This document shows positions 8,785 to 20,701 of a DNA stretch of 64,000 nucleotides, in pieces. This DNA comes from Gnetum montanum (lineage: Eukaryota > Streptophyta > Gnetopsida > Gnetales > Gnetaceae). Location: NCBI GenBank assembly GCA_015680685.1, contig MNCI01026944.1, positions 134,703 through 198,702 on the forward strand. Direction: 5' to 3'. The number at the start of each line of letters is the position of its first letter. The first letter of the stretch is position 1. The notes below the pieces were generated by a model. That model had not been told where the DNA came from and did no database searches. It saw only the letters and a program-made list of their open reading frames with translations. A program made the translations under genes and the position numbers.

Positions 8785-11700
8785 CTATGGCTTCTCTCCT
8801 CTATCTTTATTCACTACCTTGCTAGGTCTTGCATCTTCATTTGGATCCTGCACAAGCTAGTGAAAAAACAAGAAATAAATGAGTAAGCAAGAAAATATAT
8901 GACGCTATCATGAAATAAATTATAATATAGTAGACTTAACCAACCTAAGATGGGTCCACATCCAGTTCTAGAAGTATTCTATTAAGGCCAGATTCTAAGC
9001 ATCGAAGGATTTCTTCCTCAGTTAAATTAGCCCAGTCTTCCTCCGCAAAATCAATGCCTACTAAGATCTTCCCTATCTCCATAGCCATCCATGCGGGTGG
9101 CCCTAGAGAAAATGTAGTAGAGGTGGCCTCCCTTGAGGGCATGGTCATTTCCCTTTCCAGGGATTCACTAACAACTAAATGCTTCATAAATCTATTATAG
9201 GCCTAGGTAGCACTAATTGCATCAAGGAATAACTCATGACCGCGACGTTCTATAGACTCATCTTTGTACTTTTGGCGATAAGTAGCACATTCCATTTTGC
9301 ACATGTTCTTATGATTCTTTTGTGCTTACCACCATTCATATACCTTAGCATTATAATCTTTCCAATCTTGGTTCTTTTGAGCTAAGAGATCCATTTGTAG
9401 GCATTGTTCAATCACTTCACACATCGCTTTCTTTTTACCCTTGACGATAGATCAATATCTAGCATAATCAAATCACCATACACTAGCTATCATCTGAGTT
9501 TTCATGAGCCATCAAGAATTCATTCCACGAGCACAAGTCTTCTAGTTTAGCTACCTGACCATCCTTTTCCTTTTAAAATTTCTGAACCCATTTCCAGAGA
9601 TCTTCATTTATGTGCCTACACTCCCACAATGATTGTTCTAAGTGTAGCACACATTTTCTTACCTCATCATATATATGAAAAGGCACCTCTATTACCTCTA
9701 GAGGGAGTTTAGGCATAGCTTCAACTTCAATTGTCCTTCTTGGGTCCCATTTAAGTCATGAAGTTGTTATACCAAAAACAAGAAAATGTTAATCATAAGG
9801 TTGTAAAAAAAATGAAATGAAACAACATAAGAGGAAAAATGTAATAGCCCAAGTGCACCTATCTCAAAATCAATTTGTTTTAAATGATCGATCATATCAT
9901 CTACTATGCCTTACATAAAAGAAAACTTATCTAGGGTTTCTACCCATGTTTGTAGGAGAAAAGTAGACAAAGATTTAGGGCCTCTAATGGAAGTAGCACC
10001 CACTACATAATAAAACATGTTATCATGATAAAAATAGAGAAAAAGAAAAGGATAAAAAAATAAGAAAAAAGAAGAGGACAAGAGGAAAGAAGGAAAGTCA
10101 GAGAATAACATAAATGGCAGTGCAAATCTCCTACCTAGAAAATCCTCAGGGGTGAGAGTGGGAGGATCACACATCTCCACATTGTCAAACAAACCAACAA
10201 ATTCACTATCCTTGAAATGTCACCCCTCTTCTTTGAGCTGCCTTAAGAGTGTGGAAACATCCTCAATTGTCATATGTCCCTCAGATTATGGGACACTTTT
10301 TGCAAAGGGTTCCTCATCCCCTAGGGCTTCCCCTTGTGTAGCAAGGGCCTCCTCTTCTATAGTAGGAGCCTCCTCTTCTACAACAAGGGTCTCCTCTTAT
10401 ACAATAGGGGCCTTCTCTTTGGCAGTAGAGGCCTCTTCCTTGTCTATCATTCATAAGCCAGGGTTAGATTGCAAGCCCAACATATATATATGACAAAAAA
10501 AAGAAAGAGAGAGAGGAAAAAGAGAGAGTAAGAAATAGGCTAGCTAAAGCATATACACTAATGAATTCAGATAGCACATTGCAGATTCTGATGTGCAGTC
10601 TCTTACCCCTTCCTTCGATCATGCATGATGGTTCCTCTACAAGATGAGGCTTTTTAATTTTCAACATTGATTTTATCATCTTTGTACTAAAATGTGCCCC
10701 CCTCACTACATTTCTTGTATTAGCAGGAGGAGCCTCTCCAAGGCTATCATGCACGTGGAAGGATGGTCTTGCCCAATCCTTGGTCATCATTGAAAAAGAC
10801 TCACCAATAGCTTCTGGAGGATCCTGAGACTGAGTGGTGTGGAATATGTGGTAGATCCATGGTTTGGATATTTGGGTGCAATCTTGCATCACCTAGATCC
10901 CATTTTCATGAACCACCAAAAATTTTGCAAATCTACGCAAAGATGCTATAAAAAATGCAAAGTGCACATAAGAATATTCCTCTAGTTTGTTACATATCTT
11001 GATCATCTCAGCTTGTAAGCCTTCTGTAAGATATTTAGCCCATTTGTACCATGGTTTCTCCTCCATTACATCTCTCATGATCTAGGCCTACTCTACCCCA
11101 ACAACTTTCCCTTGGAAAAGTAGCTTGGGAAAATAATGAGCCCAAAAGATAAGGTAAATGTCCTTGGCTACCTCCAATTTAACTTTTTTCATATATATAC
11201 CCTTGAGATCCTTATCAATGCCTAGCCATTCTTTGATGTCCCCTTGGTGGTTTAGATCATTACTACTCTTTTATCCCATGAGTAAACCATTGGGGGCGGG
11301 GGGGACATCGAAGAGATCTAAAAATATATCATTGGTGATCTCAAAGACCACTTGCACATTGTGAATAAATGTGCAAAAATGGTTAGCACTTTTTGTGAAG
11401 GAATCAATGAGGGTAATCATTTCCACTATTAGATTCACAACCAAAAAGTGGTTCATAAGCCTAGCCTCTTGAATATTTTGGACAATTGTTGCTAGGGCAT
11501 CATTGCAAAACCAACATTGTGACTTGTCTACCTCACCATATTTAAAGAGAATGTTCACCTCAGTACACCCTAAGGCAATCACATGACCGCTTGGGATTTG
11601 GTGGCTACTGTAGCAACCAAAAACAAAATGAGCCATGTAATGGAAGGGTAAAAAATTCAATCAAGAATGCATGAAAATAAACACATAACACAACTTTCCT

Positions 11701-13635
11701 AGCATAAATGGTATGGGAAATTATGGTACTTGAACTAACATTTCTTCCATACTGGGTATCCACCTAGATGCCCACTCACCATCTAGCCATCCTAGATCCT
11801 AGAATTTTATGAATGATTTAGAGTACTTTGTCAGTTAAGTCTTCATGTCTACCCCAAGTTGCTCTATAACTCCAGCACATATGTTCTTAGTAGATGAAAA
11901 CTCTTGTAGCACCATTTTTTCTAGGGCTAATGCCCCCTCTCTAACATGGAGACCATTGTTATCAATCATAAATCTAGAAAATAGATAAAATAGTAATAAG
12001 AATTCCAAATCATACAAGGCAAACAAAATGAAATTTTCATCATCCTAATAAGGCTTACCTTCTAGCACAGTAGACAGTTCTAGATGAATTTTGAAAGGTT
12101 GCGTCCACATGGCACATGATGAACAAAGTATTATATTTATGATAGCATCTAAATTCTGGAATTTCCCAAATCCAGGACAAGGGTCTTAGGCCTTTCAGGT
12201 GTTGACTTGAGCTCCCTACCATTTTGCTATTAGTAGGTCCATCTATCATGAATTTCAAAATGCCTTGATTTGCCCCAAGTAATAAGGTCTCAACCAGGAC
12301 ACCTACTACTTCAGCAGATAGGTGTGACCACATCATAATGCTAAAGTAGTGAAGTAGGAATTCAAAAAACTCCTTTTCATCCTTGAAACTAGACTACCTG
12401 GTCTCCTACTTGTACATTAGGCACAAGAGCACTTATAAAGCATAAGATCCCTACACGCTCAACTACAAAAAGGACCATCTTTAGCATTACCGTGCATTGT
12501 CACATTGAAATTGTTAATATTGAGAAAGAGGCAACAAAAACAACAAAAGTAGATGGCAAATGATGTAAAAAAAATAACTTTCTTCTCTCTCAAATTTTTT
12601 TTAAAATGTTGGTCACACTCCCATAGAGTGTGATAGTTTTGAAGAAAAAAAATTTCTAAGTGTTGGTTATGCTCCCATAGAGCATGATAGTTCTGTAGCA
12701 AAATTTTTTCTAAGTGTTCTTCACCCTTCCATGGAGCATAATAACTATAGGACAAGTTGTCAAACAAAATTTTTCTTCTAAGTATTTATCACGCAACTAT
12801 GGAATCCACTGTAGCATAGCAACAATGATGTCCTGCATAGCATAGCAACTATGATGTACTACATAGCATAACAACTGTGATGCCCTATGTAGCATAGTAA
12901 CTTTATCTTGTGTAGTGTAACAAATGTACTAAACTAAAAAAATGAATGAAGTCTGAGCCACACTCCCAAGGAGTGTAGCAATGGAAGCATGCAAACATTT
13001 TTTCAACTTGTCAATTATGCTATCAAGGATGCCACAAAACATAAGAGTTGATGCAAGACACTTACAAAACCCTTGCCTTGTTCCACTACATGGAACACAT
13101 AAAAAACCCATCACTCAACATGAAACATGCAATCTCAAAACCCTACCCCACATGTTACACAAGACTGGACACATAAAACCCCCATTCTATACCACCACAT
13201 GGAGCACAATAAAGCCCTTGTCTCAGCCTACCGCACCCAACACCTAGAGGCCTATGAAGAAACCCTTGCCATTACTATAGTGTAGAATGGGAGAGATAAG
13301 GGAAAAATTATGCATGCACCGCACCCAACCGTGATAGTAGTGATGGCAACTATGGCATAATGGCCAAGATGGCAGTAGTGGTAGCCATGATGTAGTGGCC
13401 ATAGCAGCCATAGTAGCTAGGGCACATCAACCATAGTGCAGGTAGTATCAACAATGATCCCCACTCAAAGCAAAAAAAAAACTAAAAAAATGCAAAGAAG
13501 AAGCGTGACGACGTACCTGGTGGATGGTGCCTCTTGACACTCTTCAACATGAGCCTTAGGGAGACACCACACAATGCGCTCACCTTCATCAACATTAGCA
13601 AGGTCAAGGTACCTATGCTCACTTTTGCATGCCAT
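8785..13635 (-). CDS. Antisense multi-exon gene, copy 1 (decayed; function unknown)
   Basis: I do not recognise the protein. Proposed exons on the minus strand: e1 13635-13517 (MACKSEH to EAPSTR; donor CAG|GTACGT), e2 about 12340-12059 (donor AAG|GTAAGC), e3 11973-about 11735, e4 about 11612-10607 (donor GGG|GTAAGA), e5 about 10446-10135 (donor TAG|GTAGGA), e6 10002-9859 (donor TAG|GTGCAC), e7 about 9765-8945 (donor TAG|GTTGGT), e8 8856-8785. e4 has FEITNDIFLDLFDVPPAP, FFIASLRRFAKFLV and QISKPWIYHIF. e5 is Glu-rich. e7 is charged and coiled-coil-like, ending DWANLTEEEILRCLESGL. Copies 2 (40925-43940) and 3 (58353-53059) match exon by exon. Stops and frameshifts interrupt e3, e4, e5 and e7, so this copy is dead. 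It converges on gag. Confidence 0.7.
12596..12930. repeat. 60-bp and ~30-bp repeats in intron 1/e2 flank of antisense gene
   Basis: 12596-12780 holds three units of about 60 bp, each with a short palindrome (CACACTCCCATAGAGTGTG, TGCTCCCATAGAGCA). From 12810 to 12910 a GCATAGCAACTATGATGT unit of about 30 bp repeats. Both fall inside the proposed first intron of the antisense gene. Confidence 0.65.
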
Positions 13636-13763
13636 TGTTCCAATGTCAAGCTCTAGTCTTTGTTGTTATGCCCTGCAGTTGCTACATTCTACTCTGGACC
13701 ACTCTACGCTTTGGACTATTAGCTTCGACAGTAAAAATGACAAGTTTACCATGTGTAAACCCC

Positions 13764-13771
13764 TATTTATA
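13764..13771 (-). promoter_or_regulatory. Antisense TATA box upstream of the antisense gene, copy 1
   Basis: The minus strand reads GGGTATAAATAGGGG, about 130 bp upstream of the exon 1 ATG at 13635. It is as good a TATA box as those in the LTRs and points toward the antisense gene. No equally clear box was seen upstream of copies 2 and 3. Confidence 0.5.
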
Positions 13772-13789
13772 CCCTTTAGGGTTACATGA

Positions 13790-13920
13790 CACATCATCCT
13801 CTTGGGACATTCAACGTCCCATGTGTAATGTGGAACATTCTATGTCCCACACGTAATGCAGGATGCTTTATGTCCTATGCATAACATAGAACATCGCATA
13901 TCCTGTGCAGCGTAACACAT
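13790..13920. repeat. ~28-bp repeat upstream of antisense gene
   Basis: Four to five degenerate units of ACATTCTATGTCCCACACGT followed by AATGTGGA. It lies just upstream of the antisense TATA box. Confidence 0.6.
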
Positions 13921-14029
13921 AGATTTTCTCAAAAAAAATTTACATTTTAAAATTTTTTACATTTTTCCTGCCTATCCAAGGAACATTTAGCTCAACCCCA
14001 CACTCTAGGCCTTTCAAGTTTGGCTTAAG

Positions 14030-14830
14030 CATTACACTTAGCATGGTCTGCCAAGACCTTAAATTGGCAAATTTGAAATTCTGTTTACACTTTACGCATA
14101 GTGACAGTTCACTAAGATCTTAAACTGGCAACTTTAAAACTCTATTCACACTTCATGCATAGTCATGGTCTACTAAGACCCTAAATTGGAAATTTTGAGA
14201 TACTGCATAGTTACTTTATATGCATTTTATTTCATTTTTCTTTATTATACAAGTACCACTTAACACTTCTTTGGTTTTTAGTCATTTTGCAAGATCATTT
14301 GGGAAAGTGAGCACATACAAGAATCTTCATTCACCTTTAATCTTGATTGAACTATTTGTACCTAAAACTATATTACACCTAACATGCAATATAATACCAA
14401 TAATAAAGTAAAGTAAGCAAAACATCTGCTATGACATTAAACTGGCACAAAACATCCACTATGATGTTAAACTGGAATAGAGTGTCTACTACAATGTTAA
14501 ACTAGCACAAAATGTCTACTATGATGTTAAAATAGCATTGATCATCTGCTACAATGTTAAACTAGCATATCCTGTCCACTATGACATTAAACTAGCACAA
14601 CATGTCCTTGGGCTATGACATAAAACTAGCACCTATAGCATGGTCCACTATGATCTTAAACTAGCCATCCACCATCTGCTACAACATTAAACTAGCATAA
14701 CAATCTTGCTAGGATCTTAAACTAACATAGCATGGTCCACCCAAACCTTAAACTTAGATCACGGTATGCTAGGACCTTAAACTAGCAGAACTAGTGATCT
14801 ACCAAGACCTAAAACTAGGTTCACAATCTA
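14030..14830. repeat. TTAAACTAGC repeat array in the 3' region of element 1
   Basis: First come three units of about 60 bp built on CATGGTCTRCCAAGACCTTAAA. Then about a dozen units of about 30 bp built on CTACTATGATGTTAAACTAG (14430-14830). These are the same family as 415-600, 8430-8620, 44275-44365 and 52575-52610. Confidence 0.75.
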
Positions 14831-14839
14831 GCATTTATG

Positions 14840-16340
14840 GTTTAGCCTACAAGGTCCTGCAAACAAGTGAGTGAGAATACTTCCAATCTTTCATTACTTT
14901 CCGACACCTCCTAGGTATGATTATGTGGGGTGTTGCAGTTTCAAAATGAAGATGACATCACCACAAAAAAATCCTCTAGGAAATTTACAATGTCACTATC
15001 CCTAGCATCTTGCTAATCTTTTGAAAATGTCGTTTGGCATCTTACTAACCTTCCAAAGCTATCGCCACCAATGCTAATCATCCTGGTCATAGCTCTCATC
15101 GTCAACACCTCCCACTGGACTCCTAGAGGTATTATGGCACATCCTTAGTGCTACTATCCTCTAGCCCTCACCATTTTCAAAGGCTAGAAGAGCATTTAAT
15201 AGCATGGCTTTTCACCTTGTGGTTGAATTTCTTGGCTCCCACCTTTGGTGAGGACTCTTGAGTACTTGCATCACCATTGCTCCTAGCCTCTCGAGTGCTC
15301 ACTTTTAGTGTGGTTGTTGGAGCTTACTAGCCTACCACTGCTAATGCCTACACTAGCCTTCCTGCTTTGGACATTGCATGCACTAGACATAGCACTTGTA
15401 GCCCTTGCAGTGTCTCTGACAGATAGGACTTCACCCTCACTTCACATGGTGGTTATTTTTTCTAGTTTTTTCTCTGTTGCATTGTAGGATAAAGCTTGGA
15501 TGATGTCATTTAGGAATGTGTTTCACCATGAGAGCAAGACACTGCATTGTTTCAATGTACCTGCTTTGGCTAGTCTAGATACTTGAGAGTGGATACCCCA
15601 ATATCCCCTTAACTAACCTAACCTCTACCTCCTACTCTTGCAATTTCCAACATCCCTTGCAAGCTTCCCCAATGCATATGAAACCATTTCCCATGCTTAA
15701 CCACTAAACCCATGATGGACATAACGCAAATTCTCCCATGGTAAGCCTTTATAGGCTAGTCAAAGCCCCACATGGATGTAACACAACTCATCCCAAGGAG
15801 GAAACACCTATCCTACATCAACAATACAATTGCCTTCAAGTGGATATGGGTGTGAAATTTACCCACATTAGAAAAAATAACCGTAAAAAAAACAAAACAA
15901 AACAAAAGGAAGAAGAAAGAAAAGAGAAGAAAAGAGAAGAAAAGAAAGAAAAATAAAGGAAAATGAGACAAGACAAGTGCCCAAGTCAAATGGCACAGTC
16001 ACCACTTTGCAACCATCTTAGCCTTGAATCAACCAACTCTAAGCACTCCAATGAGAGGTTAAAATCCAAAGGGAAAGACACCTATGCATGCTAACTCCCT
16101 TACAAGAACTCTGATGATGGATCATGCTATGGCAACATGCCATCATGGCATTAAATCTCATAGCTACCTATTCCATCTAATCTATCCCTTGTCCCCCTAA
16201 CCCATCTCCTTGAACTTATCCCCTAATCCCTTCCATAGAACCATACTTCATTTTCATAGCACTCTCAAGCATAGCAAAGCATCATCTAAGTAGGCACTAA
16301 TGAATGGTGTTGGTGTCATGTTCATCATGGTGTTTTGTAT
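14840..16340 (+). other. Element 1 3' spacer without recognisable coding
   Basis: No domain was recognised on either strand. A GAAAAGA-rich purine tract at about 15880-15965 makes a short Lys/Glu ORF of low complexity. This is where pol would be expected in an autonomous element; none is present. Confidence 0.5.
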
Positions 16341-16341
16341 T

Positions 16342-16390
16342 CTTTGTTGACATCTCTCAGAAAAATCCCTTAGACATCAACAAAGAGGGG
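16342..16390 (+). other. Conserved hairpin plus polypurine tract of element 1
   Basis: TTTGTTGACATCT and AGACATCAACAAA form an imperfect inverted repeat. The 3' arm runs into the purine tract AACAAAGAGGGG (16379-16390), four bases before the 3' LTR start TGAAAC. The same layout precedes the 3' LTR of element 2 (32783-32834), where the arms pair perfectly over 11 bp. The purine tract would prime plus-strand DNA synthesis. Confidence 0.7.
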
Positions 16391-16394
16391 CCAA

Positions 16395-18445
16395 TGAAAC
16401 ACCACTAATTTTTACTCCTACAATGTAATAGAAAATTTTTCTAAGTGATAAAACTTGGGCAAAATTTTTCTAAGATTGGTGTTACACTATGCAGCATAGA
16501 CAGTGTAGCACCCTAGAAGTCCTAATATTTACAAAATTTTTCCTAAGTCTACCTACTACACTCCTTAGCACAGCTAGTGTAGCACATGGTTCCAAGGCCA
16601 GTTAGCACAGATGTTAAGTTATAAGTGGTTAGAAGGGCATTGAGGATGGACTAAATAGATCGGAAAATTTTCTATCCATTGTGATGTCAAGTTTGCTATG
16701 CTCTTTAGCTTGCCTAGCTTAACACATGTCCCAGTTGTTAGTTCACCCAAGTGCTAGGCTAGGAGGTGTCAAAAATACTTAGGATGGGAGAAATAGTTTG
16801 GAAAATTTTCTATCTTTGGGCCTATTACACTCTACTACGCTACACAACATAGATAGCATAGCACCAGTTTCGGGACTCAAATTTCCCTAAGTGTTGGACT
16901 AGACATGGAAGGTGCATTTGGCAATTCTTCAACCTCCAAGGCTACATGTCCTAATTCATCCTTAGCATGTGCTCAGCATCCCATAGAAAAACATTCTAGG
17001 TTTGGTCAAATTCATCCAAAATATGATATTACACTCTAGTACACTACATAGTGTAGACAGCATAGCAAAGGTGCCAGGGTCAAAAATTTTCCAAGTATGA
17101 AAAAAGGAGATATCAAGCTATTCTGACATGGAAGATGTATTTTTTGGCTGCTAAAAATTGTTGCCTTGGTAAATCCTACAGTGGTATTTTCAATTTTGAC
17201 AAAATTCACTAGAAAATGGGTGCTACGTTTTGCATTGTAGATAATGCGACAAGCTAAAACTGCAAAAGTTTGCTAAGTGTTCACACTATGCTTCATTATG
17301 CTAGGCAGTGTAGGTAGCATAAAACTTGGAAAAAACCTTCTAATTCCTTCAAAAAACTCTTAGAACTTAGCATCAACCTTCATTTAGAGCTCTAGCATCT
17401 CTTCAGCAGCAAAGGTTAGTAGTTTTCTTTGTTTTTGCATCCACTGTTAACCCCCAAAGTTGTCCCTACGCTTGAACCTACTCAAAAGAGGGGGAAAGAC
17501 GAAGTCCCAAACTATAGTCTCCAAGTTGCATTTCTTTTTAGCATTTTTTGTAGGAACATGGCAATTCTTCAAACCTTGACACATCCAGTTTGGGCAATAT
17601 GGTCACAATTTGGAAAAATTTTAGTCCCTATTCTTGTCTTGTAGATCATAACACCATTGAGCTTAACACTTTAAGCATAGCACATTAGCGTGACATAGTC
17701 ACATTCATGCTATGTGGGACCTAGGACATGTGGCACCCAATCCATGTCTCCCATTGACCCTAGCTCTATAAATACCCCAATAATCAACATTTTAAGGGTT
17801 GGCTTTTGTAGTTGGCTTTGGCAAAAGATTGGCAAGCTAAAGGTTGATGAGCAGAAAATCTCAGCATTACAGCACTCCAAATATCTACCCCATTTCTGCA
17901 CTTGAGCATGACACCTACATCCTACACCCACATAGCGTAACAACTATTAGTCTAGCAAGCTTTAGCTCATTTGCATCTACCAACACCACATCTATAGCAC
18001 CCCAATGATGGTGACCATATTGCCTTGCTACCTCGCTATGTCTATCTGATACTATGTACTAGTTGTACACATCATTTAATCAAAAGTCACACTCCCAAAA
18101 TTTTTGTGTGGTGCATTTTCTCACCTAAACTCTCATTTCATTTTCATATAGCATATATTTCAAATTTTTGGTGCACTTGTTTATTTCTATTTTCGATATG
18201 CATTAAGACACTCACATCAATACACTCCCACTATTATACATATTATGCTCCTACTTGTTCTGACTCCCATGCGTGATGATCTAAAAAACACGATTTGCAA
18301 ATGGTGATTAGACATCATGTAAGTCCCTATCTGATCAACTAGACCATTCAGGGCACCTTGTATCCATTTTCTCTAGCACAGCCCTCCCATGGACTTAGGG
18401 TTAGGCTGTACACCTGACAACCTCTCGGTGTTCTAGCCACTAACA
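16395..18445 (+). repeat. 3' LTR of element 1
   Basis: About 2.05 kb, starting TGAAACACCACTAA after the polypurine tract and ending CTAGCCACTAACA. It is colinear with 3211-5179 and keeps the first ~92 bp that the 5' LTR has lost to element F. A TATA box lies at 17767-17774. Reverse-transcriptase coding of another element begins within 20 bp downstream. Confidence 0.85.
17767..17774 (+). promoter_or_regulatory. TATA box of element 1 3' LTR
   Basis: TATAAATA in a context identical to the 5' LTR copy (4500-4507). Confidence 0.6.
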
Positions 18446-20600
18446 TTTTCAAATGTTACACACCTAAATCACTTAATTATGATGTGTATTAAGTTGGAGG
18501 ATTCACAAATGTTATCAATATGAAGAAAATTCATTTCTTCAAGTAATAAATCACATATTTGTGAAATGATACTTCTAAAAACTAGATTTAGATGAAAGCT
18601 ACCAAGGTAAAGTCTATGAGGGATTGGACAACTTATAAGAATGTTGTAGAGTTAGTATCATTCCTTGGTTTAGTAGGTTTTTATAGATAATTCATCAAAA
18701 ACTTTAGTGGTATTTTGTGGCCTATGTTTTCTTTGTTAAAGAAAATTAAAGATTTTATATGGGATAATAAAACACAAGGAATCTTTAACTTATTGAAAGC
18801 AAAGATCACTAGTAAATCAGTGCTTGCAATTCTATAATTTCATAAGCATTTTTATGTAGAGATGGATGCAAGTGGACTTGCAATTGGTGGGGTACTTTTA
18901 CAAGAAGGTATGACCATTTCTTTCTTCTCCAAAAATTTGAATGAGTCAAGGAAAAATATAGCATATATGAAAAGGAGTTGTATGTTTTTCTTTAAGCAAT
19001 TAAAAATTGAAGGAATTAATTATTGTCCACAGAGTTCACTTTGATGATGGATCATAAAGCACTTCATTTTATAAACTTACAAAGGAAATTGATTGCATAG
19101 AAAATGAAGTGGGTTATATAGCTATAGGAGTTCGATTTTGTGTTAAAGCATAAAAGTGGAAAATCCAATGTGGTGGCTAATGTGTTATTTAGGGTGCATA
19201 TGGTGAATTTCAATGTGCCTCATGTGGAAGGTATGAGTGATTTTTCTTCTTTCTATCATCATCATGATGATTTTGGGTACATTTTGAGGAGTCTCAAAGA
19301 GCCAGTAATTAGTATAGAGTAGTGAAGGAACTATTGTATTCAAGATGAACTTTTATTTAAGAATGGAAAGATATGTATTCCTAATTATGATATTAGGAAA
19401 AATATTTTTTTTGAAAAGTACTATAGTAGCATGGAAAGTTACATGGGTAGGGATAAAACATTGGAACTTGTGGGTAGATACTATTTTTATCCTAGTACAA
19501 TAACAAAAGTTTTAAAATTTATAACATGCTTGATATGTCAGAAGTTCAAAAGAGGTAAAATATGTGTATGGGCACTATATGCCTTTGCCAATTTCCAAAG
19601 GTTCATGGGAAAGTATGTTAATGCACATTGTGAGTAGTATTACAAAGACCAAGACTAGAAATGATGTAATGTTTATTTTTGTTGATAGGTTCTCCAAGAT
19701 GGAACATTTTAATTTATGCAAGAAGGTAAGTGATCCTTCTCATGTTTCAATTTTGTTTTTCTAGAATGTAGTGAAATTGAATGGTATTCCTTTGAATATC
19801 TTTAGTGATAGAGACTCCAAATTCACAAGTCACTTTTGAATGTCCCTTTGGATATGTTTAGGTAGAAATTTAAATTTTACTAATAGATATCATCCATAAT
19901 CTAATGGCTAAATGAAGGTGGTGAATAAATTTTTTCTCAACACATTGATTTATGTGATGGACAACCAAATAGGTGAAATAACTTGTTATGTCATGCTTAT
20001 TTTTGTATAATAACACTTTTCATATTACTATTAGAAAAAGTTCATTTGAGGTGCACTATTGATTTTCTCTAAAACTAGTAGATACTTTGAGCTTCTTTAA
20101 TAATTAAGCTCAACTTAGTGCTAATTTTGTACAAGAGATAAGGAATCTAAATGCACAAGTAAAATCAAATCTTGAGAATAAGACTAAAGAAAAAGTCTTT
20201 AAGAGAAATGATGATAAGAAAAAGCCTAAATTAATTGTTGGTGACTTATTTTGGATGCACTTCAAGTTCAAGAATTTGAGAAGTGTTAAATTCTCTGAAT
20301 CGAAAGTGAAAAAGATGGTGCCTTCTAAAATGAAGGCTAAAATCAATAATAATGTATTTGAAATTTCCTTCCATAATGATGTTGGTATGTCTTTTCTTTT
20401 TAGTTTTTTAGATCTTATGCATTATCACAAACCATTTGATAAGAAGACCATATAGGATAGCATTGATGAGTTGAAGGGAGCTATTGATTAATCCAAGCCT
20501 TTACTAAAGAGAAAGCCAATCATACTCATGTAGAGGAAATCTTCTAGCAATACGAGTGTCAAGAGGTATGTATGTTTAATTCATTGAGATAATTAATTAG
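18446..20600 (+). pseudogene. pol: Chromovirus-like Ty3/gypsy pol fragment (RT end, RNase H, integrase)
   Basis: Plus-strand reading with frameshifts and stops. RT 3' end: SFLGLVGFYR-stop-FIKNFSG and LLKKIKDFIWD (about 18655-18760). RNase H: MDASGLAIGGVLLQEG (18862-18909) and KSGKSNVVANVLFR (about 19150-19190). Integrase zinc region: GRDKTLELVGRYYFYPS and CLICQKFKRGK (19446-19560). Integrase core: MPLPISKGSWE, FVDRFSKMEHF, SDRDSKFTSHF and NRYHP (19580-19900). C-terminal part: VGDLFWMHFK and KINNNVFEISF (20238-20370). The motif set fits the CRM/Reina side of plant chromoviruses, but the exact clade is an inference. No gag, protease or RT catalytic core is present: the 5' side is cut at the end of element 1's LTR. 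Confidence 0.8.
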
Positions 20601-20701
20601 TGAATAATGTTGTATAGGTCCATGAGATCAAACTTCAAGAGTGGGGGATCACTTCAACCCCTACTTCCACCTGAGCTTAATTTTTGAAGGATGGGAGAGC
20701 C

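Larger units (their letters stand above)
3211..18445 (+). mobile_element. Element 1: non-autonomous Tat-like LTR retrotransposon with antisense gene
   Basis: Two direct LTRs (3211-5179, missing its first ~90 bp to element F, and 16395-18445) flank about 11.2 kb. Inside, in order, are a primer-site motif, an N-terminal gag ORF, gag with a zinc-knuckle-like motif, a 30-bp minisatellite, an eight-exon gene on the minus strand, several repeat blocks, a hairpin and a polypurine tract. No protease, reverse transcriptase or integrase reading was found. Gag stops being alignable to elements 2 and 3 just before their protease. Movement would therefore need enzymes from another element. The LTRs look roughly 85-90% identical by eye. 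Confidence 0.8.

Noticed and set aside
14030-14830. CRISPR-like regularly spaced repeats
   Set aside because: Units are contiguous and degenerate, without unique spacers of fixed length, in a plant retroelement.
15738-15956. Lys/Glu-rich ORF
   Set aside because: Low-complexity GAAAAGA tract; also too far (about 430 bp) from the LTR to be the polypurine tract.
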